64,000 bases of DNA from Gonatopus flavifemur (taxonomy: Eukaryota > Arthropoda > Insecta > Hymenoptera > Dryinidae): NCBI GenBank assembly GCA_018340375.1, contig JAFFJZ010000001.1, positions 54,366,001 to 54,430,000 on the forward strand, read 5' to 3'. A program made the translations under genes and the position numbers. Shown here one piece after another: positions 35,520 through 48,386 of the stretch; positions within the stretch are counted from its first letter, which is position 1; every line of letters starts with the position of its first letter. The notes below the pieces were generated by a model. That model saw only the letters and a list, made by a program, of their open reading frames with translations, had not been told where the DNA came from and did not search any database.

Positions 35520-35633
35520 TTCTTTCTTTTCGTGCATTCGCATATGCGAGTTAATAAAGGATCGCGAGTGGGGAAATTCTACCCACTGGCGACCCTTTAT
35601 TAACCCTCATATGTGAATGGGAGAAAAGAAGAA
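35520..35633. repeat. Strong hairpin, 53-nt arms and 8-nt loop
   Basis: 35520-35572 pairs with 35581-35633. Both arms contain CATATG, GTTAATAAAGG and AGTGGG, with a purine/pyrimidine outer stem. About 80 percent of positions pair. It is compact enough to be a small-RNA precursor if transcribed, but the neighbourhood is full of MITEs. Confidence 0.85.
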
Positions 35634-35655
35634 TGGAGAGAAAAGTAGAATCAAG

Positions 35656-35838
35656 CTGCAACTGGCGGCAACAAAGCTAGCAGCCCATCGTCCCAACTTT
35701 TTACATAAGACGTTTGTTAAGGAATTAGGCATGTGAAATGTTTACTGGAATGGTATTGATTCGATATCTGAGGTGAACAAAGTTAACGTTCAATCAGAAG
35801 TTACAACAATCGGCTGCTAGCTTCCCAGTTTCAACTTC
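35656..35838. repeat. Inverted repeat around AAGCTAGCAGCC
   Basis: AACTGG..AAAGCTAGCAGCCCATCG at the left is mirrored by CGGCTGCTAGCTTCCCAGTT at the right. Arms are about 30 nt, with 110 bp between them. Confidence 0.55.
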
Positions 35839-36669
35839 ATGATCATCAAAAGTAAGCAAAGCAACTACGTACTATGTGCCAACTTCTCAAAATGAGCGAA
35901 GCGAATATGGAAAGGAAACAAGGCTATATTCATACAAGAACCGTAACAGACAAAAACGGAGCTCTGATATACTTTTGCCGAATATCTGATCCAGTATAGC
36001 TTAGTGCTGGTCCACCAATGAAGTCGTAAGTCAACGAAAATCTTATTATACCGAGATCCATCTTTCCGAGGTGTATGAAGTCTGAAAATAAAGTTTGAAC
36101 TTCCAAGAATAGTGTGCCAAGAACAATACTGGTTTGGTCTGCTTAGATCTTTGGGGTGTCAGAGAATCATGACCAGATCAGATTGACCAGAGTATCCCAA
36201 AAACTGAGGGAAGTTTGCAGAAACTTCGAGACAGTGCGCCAAGAGTGGAATTCATTGGTACGTGTAGTGAAAAACGAATTTATCAAAGATAGCCGGCTTC
36301 GAAGTTTTCGCTTCCAAAAGAGAAGTTGGTTGAATAGAGGTTCCATCCGGTATAGAACTCGACACGAGGGAAGTCACAGGGTATCCAAACAGCATCCGAT
36401 AATGAGAACAAATCCTTTGGTATATTCGAGATATTGATTCTCATCGATTCTAATATTGTTTTCGATGGGAACTAGCTGTATCTACTATCCTTTTATCATT
36501 CCTCTCTTCCATGAGTAAATATATGGAATAACGCGTGGGATTATATTCAGAGTCTCTTGATTGGAATCAGAGCCCTTAACGGAAGAGAACAAGAAGGAAA
36601 TAAAGAACGACGGAGATGGAATGACTGAGTAATTCTTCCAGTGCGACTGACAACCTCAGAAATTATGCA
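35839..36669. other. Gene-poor stretch
   Basis: A 93-codon plus-strand frame at 36156 shows no domain. Nothing else recognised. Confidence 0.4.
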
Positions 36670-36926
36670 CACGGAAAAGAAGAAATAGTTGCAGCAACTA
36701 CTTAAATAGGGCGATTCTCGCCCATCGACTTAAGTAGTTTCTGAAGCTACTTAGTATTCAGGACAAGTAACATGTGAGCTGCCTGAACTAACTCGATAGT
36801 TGCACTAACTAACGTGAATACCTTAGGTGTTACTTATCCTGACTACGAAGTAGCTGCAGCAACTACTGACTCATGTGGAAAATAGACTATTTAAGTAAGT
36901 GCTGCGACTATTCTTTTTTTTCCGTG
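36670..36926. repeat. CACGGAAAA-ended palindromic MITE, copy 1 of a close pair
   Basis: The ends are CACGGAAAAGAAGAAATAGT and ACTATTCTTTTTTTTCCGTG. The interior is a near-perfect palindrome of GCAGCAACTACTTAA, AGTAGCTGCAGCAACTAC and AGTCAGGACAAGTAAC-type words. It is closely related to the copy 107 bp downstream. Confidence 0.95.
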
Positions 36927-37033
36927 CAGTGTTCATATGAGGCTATGTAAGTGCATGTTCTGTAATTACATAGTTTTTGGAAAGTATGATCGTGTCAGTC
37001 CACTTTCAATATAAAAATATTTTATCAATCATA

Positions 37034-37299
37034 CACGGAAAAAAAAGAATATTTGCAGCAACTACTTAAATAGTCGATTTTCGACCATCTACTCAAGTAG
37101 TTGCTGCAGCTACTTAGTAGTCAGGACAAGTAACACGTTAGCTATCTCAACTAATTCAAAATACCTCAGGTATTCACGTTAGTTAGTGCAACTATCGAGT
37201 TACTTGTCCTGACTACTAAGTAGCTGCAGCAACTACTTAAGTAGATGGTCGAAAATCGACTATTTAAGTAGTTGCTGCAACTATTTCTTTATTTCCATG
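37034..37299. repeat. CACGGAAAA-ended palindromic MITE, copy 2 of a close pair
   Basis: Same ends and interior words as 36670-36926, with the palindrome better preserved. The left AAATAGTCGATTTTCGACCA is the exact complement of a segment near 37240-37266. Confidence 0.95.
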
Positions 37300-37603
37300 T
37301 AGAGTCTCAGTGCATTGAATTAGACTCAAAGTACCATTGTGGCTGAAAAACGAATATCATAGGATGTTAGGATGATGTGGCATGATTAGCTCCTGAAGCA
37401 TAAAAAATTTTGATACAAATGACTTCCTCAGCGCAAGAAGAGTCGAGGATATACTTTATTTGGAATCCAGATTGGGCGCTGTAACTTGAATATACATCAT
37501 TAAAATGTGTGGAGTACCAATGGATCTCATGTGTACACAGAAAAATGATACGGTTGTCATAACAAAACGTTTTAGTATGCGATCAAGAATATGATTCTCA
37601 TAT

Positions 37604-37772
37604 CCTAGTAGAAATTCTGTAGTCATTGACGGGTTTTGTAATGCTTAACTAGCCAAAAACTGAACGCTTGCAAGTGCCTCGTAGGCTTCTGGTGAGATAC
37701 TTGCGGGTGTCTAGTATCTGGCTAGTTGAGCGTTACAAAACTCGTCAATAATTAGAAACCTTTGTACTTGGG
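37604..37772. repeat. CCTAGTAGAAAT-type foldback
   Basis: Begins CCTAGTAGAAATTCTG. The arm 37624-37656 pairs with 37717-37750; shared words are ATTGACG, GTTTTGTAA and TAACTAGCCA. The outer right end is less clear. Confidence 0.75.
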
Positions 37773-39891
37773 TTGCTCAACACTTGAATGCGGTATCCAA
37801 ATGTTTGGCTACAACCGCTATATCGTTTTTCCATTCGAAGAGACAACAGGAACAAAATTGAGTGTTGGGATGACAAACCATCTGAAAATTTGACATCTAT
37901 GGCCCTATCTTGGTGCAAACCACTTTTATGTGGTCCACGACAGGGCCTTCGATCCGAAGAATTTCATTCCTAGCATGGGAATTGATCTGTGATGAAGATT
38001 TGTATAATATTCCACTTACTGATATCTTTGGAATGATACGTACCTCATATTGTACTGAAATCTTATTCCTATTCCAGCTAATATTTCGTATAACAATACG
38101 AAATGATTTTCAAACTTGGTATACGACAAAGTGTCGGGATTGAATAGTTTCACCATCATGGAGTTTCGAAAGTGATTCTGTTCAATGTGAATTGTATTCA
38201 CACTCGCTACAAGTAGTATTCCATCGTTTTGAAGCGGAGAATTTATGCTGAACTTCTCACTTAAAACTGAGATTTTCAATCTAGAAGGGTGACAAATTTT
38301 TTGATTACTCGTAGAATGAAGATTCCCTTCGGATAATGCGTGCGCCAATGGATATACCCTTTCATAAAATCTTCATAATTTATTCTCAACTCAAACACAA
38401 CGAAACTCTCCCTCACAAAGAAATCCTTCATAATCTTCAAACTTGATGCGATCGTGCACCCCTATCTTCACATGGTCCTTGATCACTCATGAAACTCACC
38501 AACTTTGATCTAAACAAATTTTCCCGTGGATTTGAAGATAGGATCGAATCTCACAATTCATTTCGTGCTACTTTGAAATCTTCGCTATATCTATGTTGAT
38601 TTTCTTACCCTCATATCAAATTCCCTCACTTCTTTTTCCTGATTTTACATTTCATGATTCTTCTCCATATGTTGATTCTCCAATTTATCACATCCATTCC
38701 CATACGTCGATGAATCCTTCATTTCATTCATTCACCATGTTTTGTATCTCCCTTTTTATGCGAGCTATTCTTCAAAACATTGCAGATCTCTTTTCCCTGT
38801 TCATGCGTTTTACATCTTATCTCCTTCCTCAGGATCTTGAACATCGTGTTATCATCAACGGGTCTGAACCACATTTCCCGTATACTATTCGTTCCTTCAC
38901 GCGTATATACCCTGGAATTACTATTCATTTGTACCATAATATTATGCCTTGATCCCTTGAGATCTCACACCCCTGTGTTATGTTTCATTAGCTGTCCTTG
39001 TTGATCAGCACCTTTTACATACTTCTCATCTCTTGTACCACAAGTATCTCCATGCACCTCGTTTTTCTTCATATCTCATTCTATTCCCTTTTAAGGGAGT
39101 TTTCATTCCATTATCTACTCTCATCAGTCGTGGTACTCGTTTCTCCCGCATATTTTCCATTCCACTTCCGTCTTCTATGCCTGAATTTCCTCTAAATTTC
39201 TACCTCCTTACTTTGTGACATTCAGTTGAAAATGTTCAATGCTGTTGAAATTAAGGGCGCTAAAGTAGACAGAGAAGGACTTCTACTTACGGGGAGAATA
39301 TACTATATATGAAAAATTGGAGAGGTATTGTTTTGAATGATGGATTTACATAAATCTTGAGTCTATGAACTCAATTCTCAATAGTGGATTGTATACAGAT
39401 CTGAAATGAAAATTTTCCTATCTTTGTCACGCATTATGTAAGAATGATAAAAAAATCTCTTTGGAAGAGAAGAATTTGTGAATACAGTAAGATTACTTAT
39501 GGCAGACAGTGAAACATTTATGAGATTACGTAAAAGCCATTTCAAAAAAGAATTGCTAGAAGAAGAAACGGTCTTTATACGCGACTGTCGGAAATTCACA
39601 CCTTCTCATAGATTTTTATCTTTGAAATTCTATTTTCAACGGAATAGTTTGATCGAATATACAGAAAAATTTCTATGAAATCAGTAAAACAGTATGGTTC
39701 TTTTTCTCTGAAGAATAATTGAATTAGATAGAATTTATGAGTTCAGTGAACTGTTCAGCTATTTGCAATTGAGTTGTCCCAATATTTTATACGGACATGA
39801 TTAAGTTCTCCATAATCTGGATTACCCCTCTAAGATGTGAGTAAGAACCTTGCTAAGATCATCGTACTATTTATGATTTTAGTCAAAGGTG
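37773..39891. other. Gene-poor stretch with a 600-bp pyrimidine-rich part
   Basis: 38590-39220 is strongly enriched for T and C on the plus strand and accordingly shows many open but uninformative frames. No domain recognised. Confidence 0.4.
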
Positions 39892-40101
39892 CACGGAGAA
39901 TAAGGGTTCCGTTGAACATTACACAGCTAGGAAATTTAACCACTCTAAATGGAAATGTAATTGAACCAAATGAGTTTTATTTGTCATAGCTGAATTTTTT
40001 ATTTACATGGGATAAATTGTTTTATTCATATTTACGCCAACTAAAATTCAACTGGGGTAATCAAATTTCAGTTACCGCAGCTAGGTGCCTTTCTCTCAGT
40101 G
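39892..40101. repeat. CACGGAGAATAAGG-ended element
   Basis: CACGGAGAATAAGG at the left against the complement of CACTGAGAGAAAGG at the right, 210 bp. Related to 4463-4624 through AGGAAATT, CTCTAAA and GCTAGGTGCCTTT. An 85-codon frame running out of it is not a gene. Confidence 0.7.
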
Positions 40102-40729
40102 TGACAATCTTTGTCATGACTCAAACAGGATCAAGGTTGATCCGACTAGGTCCAGGGAATAAATTTCTATTCTCGGGCTGGTTGAACTTTCTGACAACTT
40201 CTCGGATCTCTTCAAATTGGAAGTGTCTCATAACTACGATACGATTCTCTCCCGACAATTCATCGTACACATAATTCTTATCAAAATTTAATCATTCAAA
40301 TTTGGAATGCATTCTAAATGAGGTTACGTTATGCAGACTGACTGGATGAACTTTATTATCATCCTTGCGGTACAGTAATTCAATAGAGACTTTATTCGAC
40401 ATTAATTTCATATGTCATTAGTAGGTTGTGACATATTCAAAATAGTTTTCAGTTGGGATCTGAATTAATGACAATGCAGTTGTTGAGACTCCTGTATCAA
40501 GATTTTGTCAAACTATAAATTCTAGCCTGGAATATAGTGTAAGTACTCGTATTTTGCATAACATATCTAAGATTCGTGAAATTCAGCATTGATACGTCGT
40601 ATGAATGATATATTAAATTCATTCTATCATTACAATAATGTAGAATAAATGCAATAAAATAGGAACACAAAATTTGAGAAGTGATTGGGGAAAACGTTCC
40701 AGATTAGATTCTTACAGAAAAAAAGCGTT

Positions 40730-40853
40730 TAGATACGGCGAATTTTGCCACGCAATGAAGTGAGCTGAATATCGATTGCGGTGAATCCCTGCTCAATTAT
40801 TTCAGTCGATATCTAGTTGACTCAACCGCGCGGTGAGATTCACCGTATCCAAA
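40730..40853. repeat. Foldback around GGATACGGTGAAT
   Basis: TAGATACGGCGAATTTTGCC (from 40730) pairs with a segment ending near 40853 in ATTCACCGTATCCA. Pairing continues through CGCG and GATATCGA words. The loop is about 30 bp. Confidence 0.7.
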
Positions 40854-41809
40854 TTCCTACGGGGTTGAGGCAAACCTGGTGTTTTCTCAGTGAAATCACA
40901 ACCATCGTCCTATAGTATGAAGGAAGAGAAACATCAATTCACAATACAGAATGATCAAAAACTAATGAATATCATCGAAGATTATCAATAGTATGTGGAT
41001 TTCCGAATTTCTCCTGACTTTTAATGATATTCTCCTACTTCCGATTCTTCATACGTTCTCACTTATCTCAGAATTAACCTTTCAATAAAATTACCACAGA
41101 TCCCATTTGCGGCAAACTTATTCCAAATCCAACATTCCAGGAACGTGATATTCCTTCTTTCTTCCCCACTTCGATGTGCGTACAAATTTGTGTATTCTCA
41201 CCAGCAAAATCCCCTGATCGTGTCATCGAAATTTCTGAGTAAGGAAAAGGAAGACCCTTACACTAATCCCAAAGTGCGAAAGAGATTCGCCTTAACCACG
41301 TAAGTTTCTATAGGTGTGCGTGTTATTTCGAATAGCATCTTCTGTCTAACCCAAAGACTAGCAAGTGGTATGGTCGTATAGGGGTAGCTCGTAGCATCGT
41401 TTCCTCTCCCGCGAGATATCGACCCAACGACTACCCGACCCTCGGCAAGAACTGCAACAGGTCTCTTCCCTCGTCAAGATTCGAAGTTTTCTCATCCCGC
41501 TCCTTCCTCTTCTCTCCGCCTTGAACCCTCGTCTCTCATGATCTTGATGGTCATGAGACGCACATTTTGTGAAATAGATAAAAAAGAATCCTGCGGTTGT
41601 ACACGTATATATAGATGATCATGAACTCAAATAGAACAGATCTGTTGTTATAATTTTCAGGAACGAAGACCAGTTTTATACCTATAATTTTCAAACACGT
41701 CCCTTCCAGTTTTAGTTTTATATAGAGTTGAAGAGTAAATCTTTAATTGAAATCACGTACATTTCCGATGGAAAAATATACTAGAATCTGTAGCTAGAAT
41801 GTGTTAAAA
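40854..41809. other. Gene-poor stretch including a GC-rich patch at about 41370-41570
   Basis: The patch has CTCCCGCGAGATATCGACCC, CGACTACCCGACCCTCGG and CTCCGCCTTGAACCCTCG words and stands out from its AT-rich surroundings. It lacks a clear frame. It may be a promoter, untranslated exon or conserved element. Confidence 0.35.
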
Positions 41810-42340
41810 TAACCGACCACAAAATATCATAATAAATAATTCTGCGACGGTAGAATTTCCCAATACAAAAATATCCAATTACAAAATTATCCGTTGCAAT
41901 AATATCTCCAGGGCAAAATGAATATGAATTATATTGATAACTTGCTTACATTTGATACATTGTGTTTATAATATAAATCATAGGTATATATTTCTATTAT
42001 TTTCCTGTTTGTGGTGGAGTGGTGGAGATTGGTGGCCGAATAAGTGGTGATAGCAAATACGTGAGACATATATTGTAAAGGGAATATCGTTGAAGTATTG
42101 CGAAAAATGAATGTTATTGAGAAAGAGTTTGTTTTTGGTCGTTTTGTCGTAGGTTCGTCTGTCGTGAGATGATTTGCCCTTGGTTATTTTTGTCGGTGGA
42201 ACCCAACGACAAAATAACCGTCAAAAACATCTTACGCAAAAACAACCAATAACAAAATATTCACCGTAAAAGATAACCAAGGACAAATCATCTAACGACA
42301 TCAGATGAACCCACGACAGAACGACCCGGAACAAAAAAAA
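41810..42340. repeat. Word-repeat foldback with a 15-16 nt ACAAAATAACC period
   Basis: Degenerate units of about 15-16 nt recur at 41815-41935 (TACAAAAATATCCAAT, TACAAAATTATCCGTT) and again at 42199-42336 (GACAAAATAACCGTC, AAAAACAACCAATAAC, AAAGATAACCAAGGAC). A strong stem pairs 42130-42182 with 42279-42336; both arms contain AGATGATTTG(C/T)CCTTGGTTA and GTCGTGGGTTC-type words. No coding frame. Confidence 0.75.
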
Positions 42341-45300
42341 GAATAGGATTTCTTATGCTCAGTTTTGACAAAATTTCTGTTCTTCGTTCCACTAAAAATT
42401 TCGTATATGAATAAATTTAAGTATCAAACAGTCTGACACATTGATCGCTTCTAAATTGCTGTGAAGTACTATTGTATAGTAGATATCGTATATATGCACT
42501 ATAGTATCGCAATAAAACATATTGCTGTTGAATACACCCTAAGAAAAAATTCTTCTACCCCGAGAATATATTTCTCCCTCAAATTTCTGTAAATTTATTC
42601 TAGAAACATATAGCTGAATACGAGGAAACATTTTCTTTATTCACATTGGAAGATTTCGACCTACGAGATGATTCTTTCATATCCTGTAGTACTTGGATGG
42701 GAACTGCTATCTTCCCTGTCTCTGAGAAATTCATTATTTCAAAAGAGTGTATGCTCTCGTCTGTCACATCCAATCACTTAGGATTGATTGTTGTCGATGA
42801 TGATTGTCAGACACGAAGAGCGTCCGAATTTTATTCTCACATTGAAAAAGTAATGTAAAAACTTACATCGAATATGATTCGCGAAGGATAAAAACAGGAA
42901 AAGAAGAAACAAAATCTTTCTTCCTATTGTTTCGAGAACTCGAATCATAATTCTTCGTTCATGATCATTCGAAAAGTTTCTTCTGAATCCACGTTGACCC
43001 GTTTTAATCTGAAACTTTGTCCATCCATCGATAAACCTCGGGTTCTTGGTCAAATCGTTACGACACTTCCCGTCGATTATTCGAGGGAGAAGCCGGATGC
43101 AAAGAAACCTAAAAGGAGACAAGTGGAGAAAATGAAGTGAAAGGAGAAAAGGTTTGTTACGAGTAAGAAATTGTAGTGAAAAGTAAAATCGTTCGTAGCA
43201 AGCCTTTTTTTCCTTCGAGTCTCGGAAGAAACTATACGTCGGTTCCTTTTTCTCTCGAATTTTTCTCTCTGCTTCCCGCTATCAAACTGCAAAAGAAATG
43301 ACAAAAATACCAGGTCGTAACGAGACGAGTTCTCCGTCTTTTCGTAGAGATATACTACGAACCATTAGTAGAGTGAAGATTGAAAAGAAAGACAATACTA
43401 TCTCTAACTCCACGAGAAGAACTCGCGAGGGATAGGAGAAAAATTCATTTTGACAAATGAAATACAAATTGAAAATCATCGTGACTAACGAAAAATTGAT
43501 TAAAACTCTATGACAATAATGAAACAAGAATCCCCCGGAACACGAGATGATTTGGCGTTTCAAAGTTAACTTTGTGTGTTCCAGCGACGGAAAATAATGT
43601 CGAAATTGAGGATTTAACTTTTGGCTTTTACTTTTTGGTATAGAAAGTCTAACGATTGATGAAGAAGGTGACGGGATGGATGAGAGAAGAGTACAACAAA
43701 AAGGATAACTCAAATTATATGACAGGAGATGAAATGAAATGGAATTGTGATGAAAATCAAACGAGCAAGCAAATTACATAAAGAGCAATATGGTGACTAG
43801 CGTAAAATTCATCCTCTACGCGGCTGTAAATGGAGATGTGCGGAGGACAGAAGAACAGAGAGGAATACTTTTTCCAATGATAAAATCAATATTACGAACA
43901 AACATTGGTTAAGTTAACTAAATCGACATATTCGCGCAAAATATTTACTCGAAGCATGTTCGTGCAAACATTTTCTGATAATTCACCTCGAGTCTCGGTA
44001 GAAAATGAAGGATTAATACGAATATTAAATGAAACCATGTGTCTGCGTTGAATTTATGTTTGCATAGCGGATACGTACAGGCGCATGTTCATCAGCATCT
44101 TCTCCAATGAATTTTCCATAATGATTGTTTATATTGCCTTGGGAGATTATACTCAGACAGCGTGAATGATCATTGTTAATTTATAAATATTCTTAAACAA
44201 TTCTTGAACAGTTCCCTACATGATAATGGTCGTGTCCGTGACAGGATCCGTATGAGACATTCGGAAGACTGCGTGAAGGAAGAGAAAGATATAGAAAAAT
44301 TCCCATTCAGATATCAATACATGTTCTTGTGTAATCGATCACTTCATTCGAGCTTAGTTTAGTTACTAAAGTAAATAACATCAACTCCAATGCTACGATC
44401 GAAAAGCGATCCAAGAAGGTTTGAAGGATAGGTCCATGAAATGAGAATCAATCTTCCACGAACTTTTGAATAATCATGAGATTCTTCCGAAATTTGTCAA
44501 GATATATATCTCTTATTGACACCCTGAAAAGATATCCAGGAAATATATCTTCTGATGTTGCTGGAGACATTTTTGAATACCTTTTAGTGTGATCTTTTAG
44601 TGTGAGTTTTCATTGATTTTTGAAATTGAATAATCAAGTATCTCAGTTGTGATTCATCGTGGATGACCTTTTAGAAATAAAAATGAACAAATTCGAGAAT
44701 AAGTCGTTTGTACGATAAAAAAAAATCTCTACATAGACAATCAATTCAATTGAAAAACTTCATTCACCGTTCGTTCGATTAAACGCCTATAGCTCTGCAA
44801 TTTGTCCTTTCGACATTGAAATAATCCCCCTCCGCTGACACAACTTTATAACATTATTTGTAAATCGTATCACGTAGGAAAAGTTCAGATTAAGCGACGC
44901 ATTCAATGTGTAACCCAGTTACAAGGTTTTTATAGACTCTGAGTTCTGTATTTGTCCCGTGCAAGATTGCCTCGCTGGGCCCAGTAATCGAAACATACCA
45001 GTTATTTGAGCTTCCACAATTTATTCCTGAGAGAAGAATTCCTTCCTGATAAATTATTCAAAAATAAACTGATAAGAGGATCAGAAGTTTTTACGGATAA
45101 ATCTACCCGTAATGAATTATTCGTAAACATCAACTGATAAAAAGATTGAAAGTTTTGAAGGGTGAGAGTTTCATATTTTATGCATGCTGTCATAGAATGA
45201 AATTCTTTAATTCCAAGGAGAACTTTTCATGGAATTACTCTATCGGAACATGTTTAACCTTTCAGTTACAAATCTTACACGGAGAAGAGATAATTGATGC

Positions 45301-45589
45301 AAGGAATGTTGGCATTGCGATTTGATGAACCCCTCCTAGCATTCATCACATCAATTAGTTATGGAATATGAATGAACTAAGGATGTGAGAATTATCTGAT
45401 TACGTATTCTCCTTCTTCGCTGGTTGGTTTTTCTTTCGAGAATACAGCGATCAAGATATCATTTGATCAGAAAGATCAAAGAATTACAACTCACATTCCA
45501 AAGGAAATTTTTCGCAAAGAACTCTGGTCAACGAGTGCCAATTATAAGACCTAATTCATTGCTTCGCATTTTATAAAGAATGAAAATAT
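42341..45589. other. About 3.2 kb without gene or recognised repeat
   Basis: Frames of 70-143 codons at 42646-43713 lie on both strands in purine/pyrimidine-skewed DNA and carry no domain. A short tandem duplication, CTTTTAGTGTGA twice, lies near 44580-44605. Confidence 0.4.
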
Positions 45590-45707
45590 CCTGGTAGAAA
45601 TTATATTAGACAATTCACTGGCCTATATCAGGACTAGGGATACGTCTAGTCTGCCACGATGGTGCCAGGTAAGCAGCGAGAAAGGGTCTAGAATGATTTC
45701 TACTGGG
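45590..45707. repeat. CCTGGTAGAAAT-type repeat
   Basis: Begins TCCTGGTAGAAATTATATTA and ends AGAATGATTTCTACTGGGG. About 118 bp, non-coding. Confidence 0.75.
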
Positions 45708-45746
45708 GTAAAGTGATCCAATGATCGAAAAATCTTTCATCTCCTA

Positions 45747-46013
45747 CACTGAAAAAATAGATATTTTGAAAAATACCATAATTTATGGATTTTTGGCGTT
45801 GGTCTGACCCGAGTCAAAATATTTACGTGAACCAACTTCTGGAAGTCTCATAATTTCTTGGACTTTTATAAAGAAGTATGGTACCTTTCTCATAAAAGTC
45901 CCAGCCATTATAGTACTTTTAGAGATATCTTCGCGTAAATATTTTGACTCGGGTTAGACCAACGCTAAAAATCCATAAATTATAGTATTTCTCAAGATAA
46001 TTGTTTCTCCGTG
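45747..46013. repeat. CACTGAAAAAATAGAT-ended palindromic MITE
   Basis: 267 bp. Both arms contain ACTATAATTTATGGATTTTT-like, GCGTTGGTCTGACCCGAGTC-like and AAAATATTTACG words. The outer ends are CACTGAAAAAA and TTTCTCCGTG. The pairing is nearly continuous to the centre. Confidence 0.9.
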
Positions 46014-48386
46014 TAAACAGTTTGATACACTTGAATCCCACTCTTTTTTCGGCAGGTAGAAATTGATCTTATGATCTAAAAAATGAATTAATTTTTATGT
46101 TGATAATGCGAAATAATAGCACGAGTGGATTCTATCAAATATTTCCTCCTTCTCCTTGAAAGAACGTGTGAAGTGCTCCTTCGTGGTACACGATCGAAAT
46201 TCAGAACACCCTTCAACATTCACTCCATATTTTTCCCTACGTTATTTCATTATCTTCGCTAATCCAGTGGCGGTATAGCATTCCAACACGTTTAAAGATT
46301 CAGCAGCTGGCTTTCATGAGGTGATGGGTATTTACATTGATCGCATCTGGTGTACGCTTCGGGCGGTCATCTTTAGTTTCAGACCACTATAGTTGTTCAA
46401 CACAAATGGACATGGTAAGCGTTTCCAATTTAAACATCCAACAAGGAGAACTCGAAAATTTTCGTACTTTCCCACATTCAAGCATAATAGTGGATTTTGT
46501 CTGCTCTTTAGTTTCGATCTATCATGATTCCATTACATTCAGTGGCTCAAATTTTCCGAGAACTTGGTATTCTTTCCTATTCCCTTATCCCACAAGATGG
46601 ACTATTTGATCATTCACGATGATTACACATTCTATCATAGTTGTTATTTCAAATCTCTTGTACACAACTGATGCATTCCTGAGTTTCGATATTCGGTTGG
46701 TTCGGTTCAATTAAAACCTGAATAAGATCAAGAACTAGCTACTCCTGGAATCCATAAACCAGATTATTGAAAATGTGACGGAAGAGTAGGATTTTATAAG
46801 TTCTCAAGATCGGCAAACCGTGGTGAAAAGAGATAAGGTAATGCAAATATGAAAGAAAAATAAACCTCGTGAAGAGCAAATACCCATTAGTTTAAATCAA
46901 CAAGTTCCACCAGCAGCATGATAGGAAGACTGCTAACTTCGAAAATGTCTGTGAATATAGAGTAGAATAAGACAGATTAAATATTCGTTGAACAAGGACC
47001 GAGGGACCAAATGGCAGCATTCTGGAAATAGAAATTGAGCATGACAATATAAAAGCATTGCGAGTGAAAGGTGAAATTGATGATTCAAAAGACGTTTGTC
47101 GAACGAACGTATGAAGATGGTGTCTCCTCAGGAGGAAGTAAGTACCCCTTCATACGGAACAGGGGAAATTACTTTGGTGTGATTTTGATGTTAATTACAG
47201 TATGAAAAATTGAAAAATATACTGACTGCACTCTCTTATCAATGTAATTATACACATTATTCACATTCAAAATGATCATAATATCACTTGCTCTGTATAA
47301 TAATGAAAAAGAGATTTATAAAAAACCTGGAGACATTTGTCTACATTTTTGTTTTTGGATGAAAATTGTTGCAGTCACCAAATAGTACAAATCGGACATA
47401 AAATTCTCCCAATTATTACTGATCTTTGTGAGAAGAAATGAACAAATTCATTGATCTTCACGTATTTTCTAAAACAACTTCTGACACATCACGGTAACTT
47501 TATTATGAGATTTAACACGTGTGTGTACATGTACGTAGGAAAATCAGAGATGAGAAGTTAATGAGAAAGTACGGAGGAAAGCAAGTGAAGAGTGAGAGAC
47601 ACGTTGAAAATTAGCCAACTCCCAACGCTGTCCGTAAACGAGCTTTCTCTGCTGTATTCGACTTTGAACACATTTGAAACGTGGTGACTTTTGATAAATA
47701 TCTTTAGAAACCCGGGAAGACCATTCGAATTGCGACGGAACAACGTAGTTGAAGTCATAGAAATAAGAACTTGAACAAACATAATTGGATATATTAGAGT
47801 ACTCGAATTTTCCGAGGATTTTCAAGTTCAGTTGAATATCTTTTACTGCTAGAATTTCCAGAGCTACTCGAAATATCTCAAGTAATTCGTCAATGTTTTT
47901 AGAATGTCTATGAATCATGGTTTTTGAAGAATGAGGGATTTTTGGACATTCATGATTTTGTGATTATCCACTCATTATATAGAAGATTGTTTCTCTGAAA
48001 TTCAATATACGGAATGTTCCCTCTGTTTTGAAGAACTGCTCTGCCTATTGGGCAGAAATTCCTACAAAAAGTCCCCCCAAAAAAAAATGAAGGGAAACTC
48101 TACCAAGTAATAAGGAGAAGTCCCCCATTGTGTAATCAAAAGAAAATCGATTGCACTCCCCTACTTCTCCATGTGCTGGCTGCGGAAAATCTTGAATAAT
48201 GGATGATGAATTACTGGCGTGAATAATAGGGCCTAGTTTGGCCTTAACTGTCGCCAAGAATTAATTTTCACACGGGTAACGGTGCGGCAAGCGAAGAAAC
48301 ACACTATCCTTCATTCCAATAGCTGTTGCGCCTCTATATAGTTCTTCAACGACATAAAAAGAATATTCCTTTGTATCTCGAGGGAT
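46014..48386. other. Gene-poor stretch
   Basis: Frames up to 124 codons (47544-47918, minus) show no domain. No repeat partner seen. Confidence 0.4.

Noticed and set aside
36670..37299. CRISPR-like spaced repeats
   Set aside because: The repeated words form palindromes with terminal inverted repeats, as in MITEs. Spacing is irregular and no cas gene is present.
43282..43713. 143-codon minus-strand frame
   Set aside because: Serine- and phenylalanine-rich translation of skewed DNA, overlapping other frames, with no domain.
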